From contig CAVHPP010000009.1 in assembly GCA_963638105.1 (NCBI GenBank), positions 1 to 64,000 on the forward strand: a stretch of 64,000 nucleotides of DNA, written 5' to 3'. Within the stretch, counting starts at the first letter, position 1; each line of letters starts with the position of its first letter. Shown in pieces: positions 48,406-57,900 of the stretch. A model generated the notes under the pieces. That model did no database searches. It was not told where the DNA came from and saw nothing but the letters and a program-made list of their open reading frames with translations. Position numbers and translations under genes: made by a program. Source of the stretch: CAG-217 sp963638105. Lineage in GTDB: Bacteria > Bacillota > Clostridia > Oscillospirales > Acutalibacteraceae.

Positions 48406-49719
48406 ATGGCTCATTATGAAGCCTATATTGCCCGGTATGGCGACCGGGATTTTAACGAAATGCCCTTTAATGAGGTGGACGGGCTGATTTTTTCTCAGCT
48501 GGCGTATGTGGACTATGCGGGGATCGTTGGCGGCGCAGATGCTCAGTTCCAGACCCTGCTGGACGACGCGGCGCGGCAGTATTTTGCCCTGCACCCGGCG
48601 GAGGAGATCGACAACGAGATCGGCATTGTGCAAAAGGCGATTTATCTTTTGCAGCTGTGTGCAGACACCCGCCGCTACGGCAACACCCGGCTGTCCGCCT
48701 ATGTGAATAATGTGAATATCAAGATCGACAAGCAATTCTCCGGCATTGGGTTCCACCTGAATGACGGCAGCCTGTTGGTGGCGTTCCGGGGCACGGACAC
48801 CAGCATTACCGGGGTCAAGGAGTCGGCTATGCTCAGCTATATGTTCCCGGTGCCGGCCCAGATTGAGGCGCTGTACTATTTTCAGGAGACGGCGTCCCTG
48901 ACCGAGGGCGATGTGCGGGTGTGCGGTCACTCCAAGGGTGGCAATTTGGCTGTCTTTGCCGCTGTGTCCTGCTCCAACTCACTGAAAAAGCGCATTCGCG
49001 GTGTGTATGAATATGACGCGCCCGGGTTTCCGGAGCCCATGGTGCACCGCTATGATTATTTGGAAATGCGGTATCGGCTGTTCTCTTATGTGCCGGAGCG
49101 GTCGGTGATCGGCTGTCTCTTAGAGCACAATGCAGATACCAAGATTGTGCAAAGCGAGAACGAGGGCTTAAAGCAGCACCAGGCCGCCTCCTGGGTGGTG
49201 GAGGACGACCGCTTTTGCTATGTGCCCAGTCGGGACGAGGCGTCGCTTTTTATTGAAAAGTACATAAAACTGGTGATGGACGATGTGGGGCCGGAGAATA
49301 TGGAGACGGTGTTTGAGACCCTGTTTGCCTTTTTTGAAAGCGCCGGCATTACCGATTACGAGGCGCTGCGGAGCTTTGACGCCGGGGATATGCTGCGCAC
49401 CCTGTACTCCGTGACCGGCATTACCGAGGATCAGCGTCACCTGCTGGAGCATACATTGAAGTTGGCGGTGAGCGATTTGTCCCGCCTGCTCTATAAAGAG
49501 AAGATCGAGGGCTACATTAAGCGCCTGGACGCGGTGATTGCCCCGGAGGAGACGGGCCGCACCAAATCCGGACTGCGCCGCAACGCGCGGGAGAAGAAAG
49601 AACCGGCCGTTAAAGAGAAAAAAGAAAAGGAAGAGAGAAAAGAGCCAAAATCGAAAGAAAAAGCGAAGAAAGAACCAAAGCAAAAGAAAGAAAAGCCGGA
49701 AAAGCCGGCAAATAAATAG
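48406..49719 (+). CDS. DUF2974 (Mbeg1-like) alpha/beta hydrolase with charged tail
   Basis: A 437-residue cytosolic protein. VAFRGTDTSITG and the nucleophile elbow VCGHSKGGNLAVFAA (GxSxG, Ser near residue 178) are the DUF2974 lipase-like core, followed by YEYDAPGFPEPM. The last 55 residues after about 382 are almost only Lys, Glu, Pro and Arg, a disordered polyampholyte tail. GGCGGTGA precedes the ATG. Family members are predicted serine hydrolases without proven substrate. Own promoter; terminator shared with the convergent TetR gene. Confidence 0.82.
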   Translation: MAHYEAYIARYGDRDFNEMPFNEVDGLIFSQLAYVDYAGIVGGADAQFQTLLDDAARQYFALHPAEEIDNEIGIVQKAIYLLQLCADTRRYGNTRLSAYVNNVNIKIDKQFSGIGFHLNDGSLLVAFRGTDTSITGVKESAMLSYMFPVPAQIEALYYFQETASLTEGDVRVCGHSKGGNLAVFAAVSCSNSLKKRIRGVYEYDAPGFPEPMVHRYDYLEMRYRLFSYVPERSVIGCLLEHNADTKIVQSENEGLKQHQAASWVVEDDRFCYVPSRDEASLFIEKYIKLVMDDVGPENMETVFETLFAFFESAGITDYEALRSFDAGDMLRTLYSVTGITEDQRHLLEHTLKLAVSDLSRLLYKEKIEGYIKRLDAVIAPEETGRTKSGLRRNAREKKEPAVKEKKEKEERKEPKSKEKAKKEPKQKKEKPEKPANK

Positions 49720-49720
49720 G

Positions 49721-49753
49721 CAAAAGCCGCTGACAGGTGTCGGCGGCTTTTGT
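49721..49753. terminator. Bidirectional terminator
   Basis: CAAAAGCCGC (49721-49730) and GCGGCTTTTG (49743-49752) with the inner GACA/TGTC pairing, T-rich on both strands; it lies between the convergent DUF2974 and TetR genes. Confidence 0.75.
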
Positions 49754-49762
49754 ATATTATTC

Positions 49763-50368
49763 TTAATTCGATTCGTCTTTAGGCTTCAGATACTGGCTAT
49801 TATACTTTTCAAGAAATAGCAGTACACTTTGCCTTAGCACTTCTATCTGACTTTTCAGGTAATACTCGTCTTCAAACATAGCATAGTGCACACAGGCGCG
49901 CACAAAAATAAAGATCAGCGGCGTGATGACTGTATAGGGAATGCCGATCTTCGGCTCCAGCTCTTTTGCGTACCGGGTGTAACGCTCGTTGACCCCCTGA
50001 AAGAACTTCTTGCCGTGTTCAATGTACTTGGGCAAGGTGTAAACCTGGTACATCAGGCGGTATTTTTTGCCGTGCTTTTTGGCGGTCCAGTAGGGAACCT
50101 CCTCAAGAAACCGCATCACATCTTTTGGGTCTGTGGGGGCCTTGGCCATAAAGTCGTCCTCCACCTTGGACATACAGTAGGCGGTGGAGTCGATAATCAG
50201 CTCGTCCAAATTCTTAAAATACACATACAGGTTGGCTTTGGTGCAGCCGCAGGCTTCTGCCAGCGCCTGGGTGCCGGTTCCGGTTAATCCGTTTTCCGCA
50301 TAGCAGGCAAAGCATTTTTCCATCATTTCCTGCCGTTTCATATCATGCTGTTGAGGAATTCGCTTCAT
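49763..50368 (-). CDS. TetR/AcrR family transcriptional regulator
   Basis: A 201-residue repressor-type protein. The N-terminal CFACYAENGLTGTGTQALAEACGCTKANLYVYFKNLDEL is the TetR helix-turn-helix; the remaining helical domain has KHGKKYRLMYQVYTLPKYIEHGKKFF. No regulated drug pump is directly divergent; the nearest candidates are the 50501 gene and the MFS transporter upstream on the map. AGGAG is ten bases before the ATG. Confidence 0.87.
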   Translation of the reverse strand: MKRIPQQHDMKRQEMMEKCFACYAENGLTGTGTQALAEACGCTKANLYVYFKNLDELIIDSTAYCMSKVEDDFMAKAPTDPKDVMRFLEEVPYWTAKKHGKKYRLMYQVYTLPKYIEHGKKFFQGVNERYTRYAKELEPKIGIPYTVITPLIFIFVRACVHYAMFEDEYYLKSQIEVLRQSVLLFLEKYNSQYLKPKDESN

Positions 50369-50408
50369 TGCTTGTTGCTCCTATGAGATAAATCCATTCG
50401 ATTACTTA

Positions 50409-50437
50409 GGATAGCACATCTTATCAAAAGAAGCAAG
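50409..50437 (-). promoter_or_regulatory. Promoter of the TetR gene
   Basis: On the minus strand TTGCTT (50437-50432) and TATCCT (50414-50409), 17 bases apart. Confidence 0.5.
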
Positions 50438-50450
50438 TCACTTTCTGTGA

Positions 50451-50483
50451 AAAAAGGGACGATACACAAATCGCCCCTTTTTA
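50451..50483 (-). terminator. Terminator of the 50501 gene
   Basis: AAAAAAGGGACGA (50451 on) pairs with TCGCCCCTTTTT; on the minus strand it ends in TTTTTT directly downstream of the 139-residue gene. Confidence 0.72.
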
Positions 50484-50500
50484 ATAGAAGATTTATAGGC

Positions 50501-50920
50501 TTAAACTCGAGTCACCCGAAAGCCGGTGCAGGCATAGCCGGTGTCCGTCACCGGGTACTGCTTAAAGAACTGATACTGGGAGTAAGAACTGGAAAGAATT
50601 TCTCTGCCGTCCTCCTCAATGAACTCCACAATGTGGGGCACAAAACGCAGCGATTCAATATCCTCCGGGGTGCAGCCCTCGTGGTACTCGGTCATCAGGG
50701 CGGTGAACTTTTCCTTGGTAAAGGCCTTGGAGACGATACGCTCCGGGTCAATGGGCGCAAACAGGGGAGAGATGATATAGTTTGTCTTGCCCACTTTGAG
50801 TGTAACGCAGTCGGTGAGCACCAGCACATCTTTTCCGCTTGCCTCCAAGGCTTCCAAAAAATTGCTCTTTAAGGTCTTGTAGTCACCGGGCAGGGTCAGA
50901 TACGTTTTGCGGTCTATCAT
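50501..50920 (-). CDS. Hypothetical protein, 139 residues
   Basis: I do not recognise a family. The product is soluble, mixed alpha/beta: VLVLTDCVTLKVGKTNYIIS, then SKAFTKEKFTALMTEYHEG and LRFVPHIVEFIEEDGREIL, ending STRAND-like in TGYACTGFRVTRV. No signal or membrane segment. AAGGAGGATC before the ATG is a strong ribosome binding site. It has its own promoter overlapping that of the divergent transporter, and its own terminator. Composition is like the neighbours. Confidence 0.7.
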   Translation of the reverse strand: MIDRKTYLTLPGDYKTLKSNFLEALEASGKDVLVLTDCVTLKVGKTNYIISPLFAPIDPERIVSKAFTKEKFTALMTEYHEGCTPEDIESLRFVPHIVEFIEEDGREILSSSYSQYQFFKQYPVTDTGYACTGFRVTRV

Positions 50921-50995
50921 CGTGGATCCTCCTTAATTGCTATGACGGGTTGTGTAATGGGCAAATCATTGAAAATTGTAAAATAATTTTGTTCT

Positions 50996-51024
50996 ATTTT
51001 ACTATATTCTCTTCACAATTTCAA
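50996..51024 (-). promoter_or_regulatory. Promoter of the 50501 gene
   Basis: On the minus strand TTGAAA (51024-51019) and TAAAAT (51001-50996), 17 bases apart. Its -35 lies inside the spacer of the plus-strand promoter at 51012-51040. Confidence 0.6.
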
Positions 51025-51040
51025 TAGAATGTGGTAAAAT
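51012..51040 (+). promoter_or_regulatory. Promoter of the MFS transporter gene
   Basis: TTCACA at 51012-51017 and TAAAAT at 51035-51040, 17 bases apart. Immediately downstream AGAATAG (51049-51055), seven bases, CTATTCT (51063-51069) form a perfect inverted repeat at or just after the transcription start. Confidence 0.5.
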
Positions 51041-51087
51041 AAGCCAAAAGAATAGGGCAACTCTATTCTATTTTAGGGGGAATAACT

Positions 51088-52452
51088 ATGAAAGCAAAGA
51101 ATCCGGGCGCTTTGTCAGGGCGCACCTGGACCTCCATTCTGTTGTTTGGCCTGATCGGCCAGATTGCCTGGGTGGTGGAGAATATGTACTTCAGCCGTTT
51201 TATGCAAAATGAGATCACCCGCGCGCCTTATGCCACTACGCTGATGGTGGCGTTCTCCGCGCTGTTTGCCACACTGTCTACGCTGCTGGGCGGCGCCATC
51301 TGCGACCGTACCGGCAAGCGCAAGGTGTTTATCACCTGGGGGTATGTGATCTGGGGCTTTACCATTATGGCCTTTGCCCTGATCCCCATGCAGCCGGCGC
51401 CGGATAAAGTCAAGGCCATGGTGATTTTGGTGGTTGTCATGGACTGCGTGATGTCTGTGATCGGTTCCATCAGTAACGACGCGTCCTTTAACACCTGGAT
51501 CACAGATATGACCAATACCGCCAACCGCAGCAAGGTGGATACCATTTTGGCAGTGCTGCCGCTGCTGGCCATTGCCGTTGTGTTTGTAGGCTTTGACGGG
51601 CTGACCAATGCCTCTGCCACCACCGACGACTGGAAAAAGTTCTTTATGCTCCTGGGTATTATACCCACGGTGGGCGGCCTGATCGGCGTGTTTTTGATGA
51701 AAGATAAGCCGGGTCTGCAAAAAAAGACGGACGGTAACTTTCTGGCCGACTTTGTTTACAGCTTAAACCCGAAAGTCATCAAAGAAAACAAGCTGCTGTA
51801 TGTTTGTCTGTCCGGTAATATGGTGGCGGCTATTGCATACCAGATCTATGTGAACTATCTGTTTAACATTATTGAGGGCACGCTGCAAATCAAGGATTAT
51901 ATTGTCCCGGTGGCCATTATCGGCCTGGCGGCGGCCGTGGGCTCCGTTTTGGTGAGTACCGCTATGGATAAAGTGGGCAAAAAGCACTTTTTCTATCCCA
52001 CCATTATTGCCGGGATCATCGGCTGCGTAGTGATTTGGAGTGCTAAGTTTTTCGTAGGCAAAAACCTAAAGGCGGAACTGGCGATTTTAATTGTCGGCGG
52101 TATTTTGGTGATTGGTGTAACCCTGGTGATGGCAGGCTTGTTTACGGCTTCTTATCGGGACTGCATTCCAAAGGGCCGGGAGGGTCTGTTCCAAGGCTGT
52201 CGTATGGTACTGTATGTGCTGGTGCCCATGATTATCGGACCGCTGATTGCCCAGTTTATTATCAATCAGTATAATAAGGGCGTTACAGATAGCGCGGATA
52301 TTGTGTATCCCATGGAGCTGTTCTTGGGCGCCGCCGCGGTGATGGTGTTCTGTTTTATTCCCGCCTCTGTTGTGCGCAAAAAGCAGGACGCGGTGCATGA
52401 AAAATTACTGGAAGAAATGAAAGAGGAACAGGCCAAAGCGTCTGCAAAATAA
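51088..52452 (+). CDS. MFS transporter, GPH (glycoside-pentoside-hexuronide)-like
   Basis: A 454-residue polytopic protein with 12 predicted helices. GGAICDRTGKRKVFITWGYV is the loop 2-3 motif of the superfamily, and the overall pattern (ISNDASFNTWITDMTN, VNYLFNIIEGTLQIKDYI, GLFQGCRMVLYVLVP) resembles GPH cation symporters for sugars. Substrate unknown. The nearest carbohydrate gene is the GH43 protein, 6 kb away, so a sugar role is only suggested. AGGGGGA precedes the ATG. The C-terminal tail is cytosolic and rich in Glu/Lys. Confidence 0.82.
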   Translation: MKAKNPGALSGRTWTSILLFGLIGQIAWVVENMYFSRFMQNEITRAPYATTLMVAFSALFATLSTLLGGAICDRTGKRKVFITWGYVIWGFTIMAFALIPMQPAPDKVKAMVILVVVMDCVMSVIGSISNDASFNTWITDMTNTANRSKVDTILAVLPLLAIAVVFVGFDGLTNASATTDDWKKFFMLLGIIPTVGGLIGVFLMKDKPGLQKKTDGNFLADFVYSLNPKVIKENKLLYVCLSGNMVAAIAYQIYVNYLFNIIEGTLQIKDYIVPVAIIGLAAAVGSVLVSTAMDKVGKKHFFYPTIIAGIIGCVVIWSAKFFVGKNLKAELAILIVGGILVIGVTLVMAGLFTASYRDCIPKGREGLFQGCRMVLYVLVPMIIGPLIAQFIINQYNKGVTDSADIVYPMELFLGAAAVMVFCFIPASVVRKKQDAVHEKLLEEMKEEQAKASAK

Positions 52453-52458
52453 ATGTCG

Positions 52459-52488
52459 ATAAGCCCTCTCCCCGGAGGGGGCTTATCC
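52459..52488 (+). terminator. Hairpin after the transporter gene
   Basis: GATAAGCCC (52459-52467) pairs with GGGCTTATC (52480-52488) and the interior bases pair further; only a short T-run follows later, so it is a weaker terminator or an mRNA-stabilising hairpin. Confidence 0.55.
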
Positions 52489-52536
52489 GATGCTTTTGCG
52501 GTGGCGGAATTCACCGTTTTGTAATCAAATTATGTC

Positions 52537-52565
52537 TTGACTTTAGGCCTTGTGTCCAGTATAAT
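52537..52565 (+). promoter_or_regulatory. Promoter of the pyrimidine operon
   Basis: TTGACT at 52537-52542 and a perfect TATAAT at 52560-52565, 17 bases apart. Predicted leader to the pyrC ATG is only about 36 bases, with a weak CTGTT/AACAG stem at its 5' end. Confidence 0.75.
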
Positions 52566-52608
52566 ATCTGTTTAGAACGAACAGCAATTTTGATGGAGAG
52601 TACAGAAT

Positions 52609-53886
52609 ATGACATTGCTTATTCAGAACGCGCGCTGCTGGAACGGCGGCGGGTTTCATACGGCAGATGTCCTCTTACAGGGAGGCAAAATAAAGTCCCT
52701 CGGCACCTCCATTTCCTCTGATGGGGTCAATGCCCTTTTTGACGCAAGGGGTCAGTATTTCCTTATACCGGGTTTCGTTGATGTGCATGTGCATCTCCGT
52801 GAGCCCGGTTTTTCTTATAAGGAGACCATTGCTACCGGGTCCGGGGCGGCTGCTGCGGCGGGCTATACCACCGTTTGCGCCATGCCCAATTTGTCCCCGG
52901 CGCCGGACACCCCGGCTCATTTGGCAGAGGAACAGGCGATCATTGACCGGGACGCCAAAATCCGGGTTTTGCCCTTTGCCTCTATTACCAGGGGGCGTAA
53001 AGGTAGTGGCGAATTGGTGGATTTTGAAGCGCTGGCACCAAAGGTGGTGGGCTTTTCCGACGATGGTTGCGGTGTGCAGGACGAGGGCTTAATGCGAGAA
53101 GCGATGGCGCGTTGCAAGGCGCTGAACAAGGTGATCTCCGCCCACTGCGAGGTCAACGACCTGCTGAACGGCGGCTACATTCACGACGGCGCCTACTGCA
53201 AGGCTCACGGTCACCGGGGCATTTCTTCCGCCTCCGAGTGGAAGATGATCGAGCGAGACTGCCGCCTGGCGGCGGACACCGGCTGCCGTTACCATGTGTG
53301 CCACATCTCCACCAAGGAGAGCGTGGAAGTGATCCGAGAAGCGAAAAAAAGCGGCGTGCCGGTCACCTGCGAGACCGGGCCCCACTACCTGGTACTGTGT
53401 GACGAGGACTTGCAGGAGGACGGCCGGTTCAAAATGAACCCGCCCTTGCGCAGCCGCAGCGATAAGGAAGCCCTGTTAGAGGGCGTAGCAGACGGCACGG
53501 TGGATGTGATCGCCACCGACCATGCGCCCCACAGTGCAGAGGAAAAAGCGAAAGGTTTGTCCGGTTCTGCCATGGGTATTGTGGGTCTGGAAACGGCATT
53601 CCCGGTGCTGTACACCAAGCTGGTGCGCACCGGCGTGATGACCTTTGAAAAGCTGATTCAAATGATGGCCGTGCGGCCAAGAGAAATATTTGACTTGCCG
53701 GTTGGCGAGATTGTCCCCGATGCACCGGCGGATTTGTGCCTACTGGACACGGACTGTAACTGGACGGTAGACCCGGACAAGTTTGTGACCATGGGCAGGG
53801 CAACGCCTTTTGCCGGTTGGCAGGTGCAGGGCAAAAACAGATTGACGGTATGGAGAGGAGAAGTCGTATATGAAGCCTTACGATAA
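52609..53886 (+). CDS. pyrC: Dihydroorotase
   Basis: Cyclises carbamoyl-aspartate to dihydroorotate. DVHVHLREPGFSYKETI holds the HxH zinc ligands and the substrate arginine, the bridging-metal Asp/carboxylate region lies at GFSDDGCGVQD, and HCEVNDLL, HICHISTK-like VCHISTKESVEV and ATDHAPHS carry the remaining ligands. At 425 residues it is the type I (PyrC of Bacillota) form. First gene of the nine-gene UMP operon; it overlaps carA by 17 bases. Confidence 0.95.
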   Translation: MTLLIQNARCWNGGGFHTADVLLQGGKIKSLGTSISSDGVNALFDARGQYFLIPGFVDVHVHLREPGFSYKETIATGSGAAAAAGYTTVCAMPNLSPAPDTPAHLAEEQAIIDRDAKIRVLPFASITRGRKGSGELVDFEALAPKVVGFSDDGCGVQDEGLMREAMARCKALNKVISAHCEVNDLLNGGYIHDGAYCKAHGHRGISSASEWKMIERDCRLAADTGCRYHVCHISTKESVEVIREAKKSGVPVTCETGPHYLVLCDEDLQEDGRFKMNPPLRSRSDKEALLEGVADGTVDVIATDHAPHSAEEKAKGLSGSAMGIVGLETAFPVLYTKLVRTGVMTFEKLIQMMAVRPREIFDLPVGEIVPDAPADLCLLDTDCNWTVDPDKFVTMGRATPFAGWQVQGKNRLTVWRGEVVYEALR

Positions 53887-54964
53887 GCAGTTGGTGCTGG
53901 AGAACGGCAAGCAGTTCTTCGGCTACGGTTTTGGCGCAGATAAGAGCGCCATTAACGAGATCGTGTTTAATACCTCTATGGTGGGGTATCAGGAGATCGT
54001 TTCCGACCCCAGCTATACAGATCAAATGGTCGTGATGACCTACCCGCTCATCGGCAACTACGGTATGACCGATGAGGATTATGAGACCAAGATCCCCACC
54101 ATGGGCGGCCTGATCGTGCGGGAATACAACGATCAGCCCTCCAACTTCCGCTATACCAAGACCCTGTCCGAGGTGCTGGAGGAATACGGCATTCCCGGTA
54201 TCAGTGGGATTGATACCCGTATGCTCACCCGCATCATTCGAGACGAAGGCAGCCAAAAAGTGGGCATTTTCCCGGCGGATATGCCCTATGACAGTGCCCT
54301 GTGGCAGGTGAAGAATTACACCATTCCCACGGATATGGTATCTCGGGTCAGCTGCAAAAAGCGCTGGTATTCCCGTACCCCTAACCACAAGTATGATGTG
54401 GTGGCCATCGACTGCGGGGTAAAGCTGAATATTATCCGCAAACTGAACGAAAAAGGCTGCAATGTGACGGTGGTGCCTTACGATACCACCGCAGAAGAAA
54501 TTATGCGTATGCACCCGGACGGCCTGTTCCTGTCCAACGGTCCCGGTAACCCGGAGGATGTGACGCCGGTGATTGAAGTGGTGCAGCAGCTGAAGGGCAA
54601 GCTGCCTATCTTCGGCATTTGCCTTGGGCACCAGATGATCAGCCTGGCGCTGGGAGCTAAGACCTTTAAGATGAAGTTTGGCCACCGGGGCGGTAACCAC
54701 CCGGTAAAGCATTTAGAGAACGGCAAGATCGAGATCACCTCGCAAAACCATTCTTACGCAGTGGATGTGGCGTCCCTGACCGGCACGGAGCTGGAGCTGA
54801 CCCACATGAACCTGCTGGATCGCACCGCCGAGGGTGTGGCCTCCCCGGAGAACCGGCTGTTCTCCGTGCAGTACCACCCGGAGAGCGCACCCGGTCCTCA
54901 GGACAGTGCCTATTTGTTTGACCGGTTTATTGATTTGATGGAGGAGGCGCAGAACCATGCCTAA
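53870..54964 (+). CDS. carA: Carbamoyl-phosphate synthase, small (glutaminase) subunit
   Basis: Releases ammonia from glutamine for CarB. The 364-residue protein has the N-terminal domain (LVLENGKQFFGYGFGADKS) and a class I glutamine amidotransferase with nucleophile FGICLGHQM, the SNGPGNPEDV turn and the catalytic His/Glu in YHPESAPGPQD. It overlaps pyrC and carB, in line with assembly of the CarAB complex from adjacent translation. Being in the pyr operon, it is likely controlled by pyrimidines. Confidence 0.95.
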   Translation: MKPYDKQLVLENGKQFFGYGFGADKSAINEIVFNTSMVGYQEIVSDPSYTDQMVVMTYPLIGNYGMTDEDYETKIPTMGGLIVREYNDQPSNFRYTKTLSEVLEEYGIPGISGIDTRMLTRIIRDEGSQKVGIFPADMPYDSALWQVKNYTIPTDMVSRVSCKKRWYSRTPNHKYDVVAIDCGVKLNIIRKLNEKGCNVTVVPYDTTAEEIMRMHPDGLFLSNGPGNPEDVTPVIEVVQQLKGKLPIFGICLGHQMISLALGAKTFKMKFGHRGGNHPVKHLENGKIEITSQNHSYAVDVASLTGTELELTHMNLLDRTAEGVASPENRLFSVQYHPESAPGPQDSAYLFDRFIDLMEEAQNHA

Positions 54965-57900
54965 GCGTACAGATATTCATAAAGTATTGGTGATCGGTTC
55001 CGGTCCCATCGTCATCGGCCAGGCGGCGGAGTTTGACTACGCCGGCACCCAGGCCTGCCTTGCCCTGCGTGAGGAGGGCTATGAAGTGGTGCTTATTAAC
55101 TCCAACCCGGCTACCATTATGACCGATACGGACATTGCCGATAAAGTCTATATGGAGCCGCTGAATTTGGAATATGTGGCGCGTATTATTCGCCATGAGC
55201 GCCCGGACGCTATCTTGCCCTCTCTGGGCGGTCAAACCGGTTTGAACCTGGCGGTACAGCTGGCAAAAAAAGGCGTTCTGCAAGAGTGCGATGTAGAAAT
55301 TCTCGGCACCAGCTTTGAGTCCATTGAGCGGGCAGAGGATCGAGAGCTGTTTAAGGAGCTTTGCCAGGGACTGGGGGAGCCGGTGTTGCCCTCAGAGATC
55401 GCAGAGACCTTGGAGGACGGTTTGCGTGCGGCTGCAGAGATCGGTTATCCCGTTGTGCTGCGCCCGGCCTTTACCCTTGGCGGCACCGGCGGCGGCTTTG
55501 CGGATGATGAAGAAGAGTGCCGTGTCATGCTGAAAAACGCCCTGGCCCTGTCACCGGTGCACCAGGTGCTGGTGGAAAAGAGCATTAAGGGCTATAAAGA
55601 AGTAGAATATGAGGTAATGCGGGACGCCAACGATACCGCCATTACCATTTGTAATATGGAGAATATTGACCCGGTAGGTATCCATACCGGCGACTCTGTG
55701 GTGGTGGCGCCCTCTCAAACCCTCACCAACAAAGAGTACCAGATGCTCCGTGACTCTGCACTGAAGATTATTCGGGAGCTGAAAATCGAGGGCGGGTGCA
55801 ATGTGCAGTTTGCGCTGGATCCCCATTCATTCCAGTATTATCTTATTGAGGTGAACCCCCGCGTCAGCCGTTCCTCCGCCTTGGCTTCCAAGGCCAGCGG
55901 CTATCCCATTGCCCGGGTCAGCGCCAAGATTGCCGTGGGTATGCATCTGGACGAGATCCCTATTGCCAACACCCCCGCTTCCTTTGAGCCTACCCTGGAC
56001 TATGTGGTCACCAAGATCGCCCGGTTCCCCTTTGACAAATTTGCCGACGCCAACAATACCCTGAACACTCAGATGAAGGCCACCGGCGAGGTGATGAGCG
56101 TAGGTCGCACCATGGAGGAGAGCCTGCTTAAGGCGGTGCGCTCCCTGGAGATCGGCGTTTGCCACCTGTATATGAAAAAATTTGACACGTACACCCAGGA
56201 GGAACTGCTGGACTATATCCACACCGGCACCGACGATCGGTTGTATGCCATTGCTCAGTTGATCCGGCTGCGCTGCGATTTGAACCGCATTTATAATGCC
56301 ACGAAGATTGATATGTGGTTCTTGGAGAAGTTCAAGAACATTGTGGACTTTGAGGCGGTGCTGCGGGCCAATCCCCGGGACGAACAGACCCTGCGGGACG
56401 CCAAAAAAATGGGCGTGTCCGACAAATATATCGGCCAGCTGTGGGGTATGACGGAGGCGGAGGTTTTCAATCTGCGCAAGTCTATCAAGCTGTTCCCGGT
56501 GTATAAGATGATCGACACCTGTGCCTCTGAGTTTGACTCCTATGTGCCGTACTTCTACTCCACCTATGAGGAGGAGAACGAGTCCGTTGTATCGGATAAA
56601 AAGAAGATCGTCGTGCTTGGCTCCGGTCCCATTCGTATCGGTCAGGGCGTGGAATTTGACTACTCCACCGTTCACGCCATTTGGTCCATTCGGGCCGCCG
56701 GGTACGAGGCCATTATCATCAACAACAACCCGGAGACCGTGTCTACCGATTATACCACCTCGGACAAGCTGTATTTTGAGCCGCTGACGGTGGAAGATGT
56801 GATGAATGTGATCGAGCTGGAGCAGCCCATGGGCATTGTGGTGTCCCTGGGCGGCCAGACCGCCATTAACCTGGCACCTCCGCTGGACGCGCTGGGTGTG
56901 CCCATCATCGGTACCGATGTGGCTGCCATTGACCGGGCAGAGAACCGGGACAGCTTTGAAAAGGTAATGGAAAAGCTGGGCATTCCCCAGCCTAAGGGCC
57001 TGGCGGTTACGGATATTGAAGAGGGCGTGCGCGTTGCCGCCTCCATCGGTTATCCTGTGCTGGTGCGCCCCTCCTTTGTATTGGGCGGTCGTGCCATGCA
57101 GATCGTTGCCAATGAGGAGAGCCTGCGTCACTACCTGCAAACGGCTGTGGAGATCAACACCGATCAGCCGGTGTTGGTGGATAAGTATATTATGGGTAAA
57201 GAGCTGGAGGTGGACGCCATCTGTGACGGCACAGATGTGTTCATTCCCGGTATTATGGAGCATGTGGAGCGCACCGGCGTGCATTCCGGCGACTCCATCA
57301 GCATTTATCCCACCTTCTCCGTCAGCCAGGCGGTCAAGGATAAGATCATTGATTATACTGTTAAACTGGGTACCGCCATCGGCATTGTGGGTCTTTACAA
57401 TATCCAGTTTATTGCCGACAGCAACGACGATGTGTATGTGATTGAGGTGAACCCCCGTTCCTCCCGCACGGTGCCGTTCCTGTCCAAGGCCACTTCCGTG
57501 CCTATGGCGCACATTGCCACCCAGGTGATCCTGGGCCACAGCTTAAAAGAGCAGGGCATTACGGAGGTGTATCCCCAGGAGAAAAAGCGCTGGTATGTGA
57601 AGGCGCCTGCCTTCTCCTTTAGCAAGCTGAAAGGGATGGACACTTATCTGTCCCCGGAGATGAAGTCCACCGGTGAGGCTATCGGTTACGACAAGAGCCT
57701 GACCCGCGCTCTGTATAAAGCGTTACAATCCAGCGGATTGCATGTGTCCAACTACGGCACGGTGCTGGTGACCATTGCGGATCAGGACAAGCCAACGGCG
57801 CTGCCGCTGATTCGTCGGTTCTACGATCTGGGCTTTAATATTGAAGCCACAGAGGGCACAGCCAAGTACCTGAAAGACCACGGCATTCGCACCCGGGTGC

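Noticed and set aside
49554..49719. Frameshift explaining the Lys/Glu-rich tail of the DUF2974 protein
   Set aside because: The tail is one continuous frame with consistent third-position bias and a natural stop; no alternative frame continues the domain.
52566..52608. PyrR-type attenuator or riboswitch ahead of pyrC
   Set aside because: The leader is only some 36 bases with one weak five-pair stem.
55827..57539. Open frame of about 570 codons antisense to carB
   Set aside because: Shadow of a strongly coding GC-biased gene; no signals and a low-complexity His/Gly-rich product.
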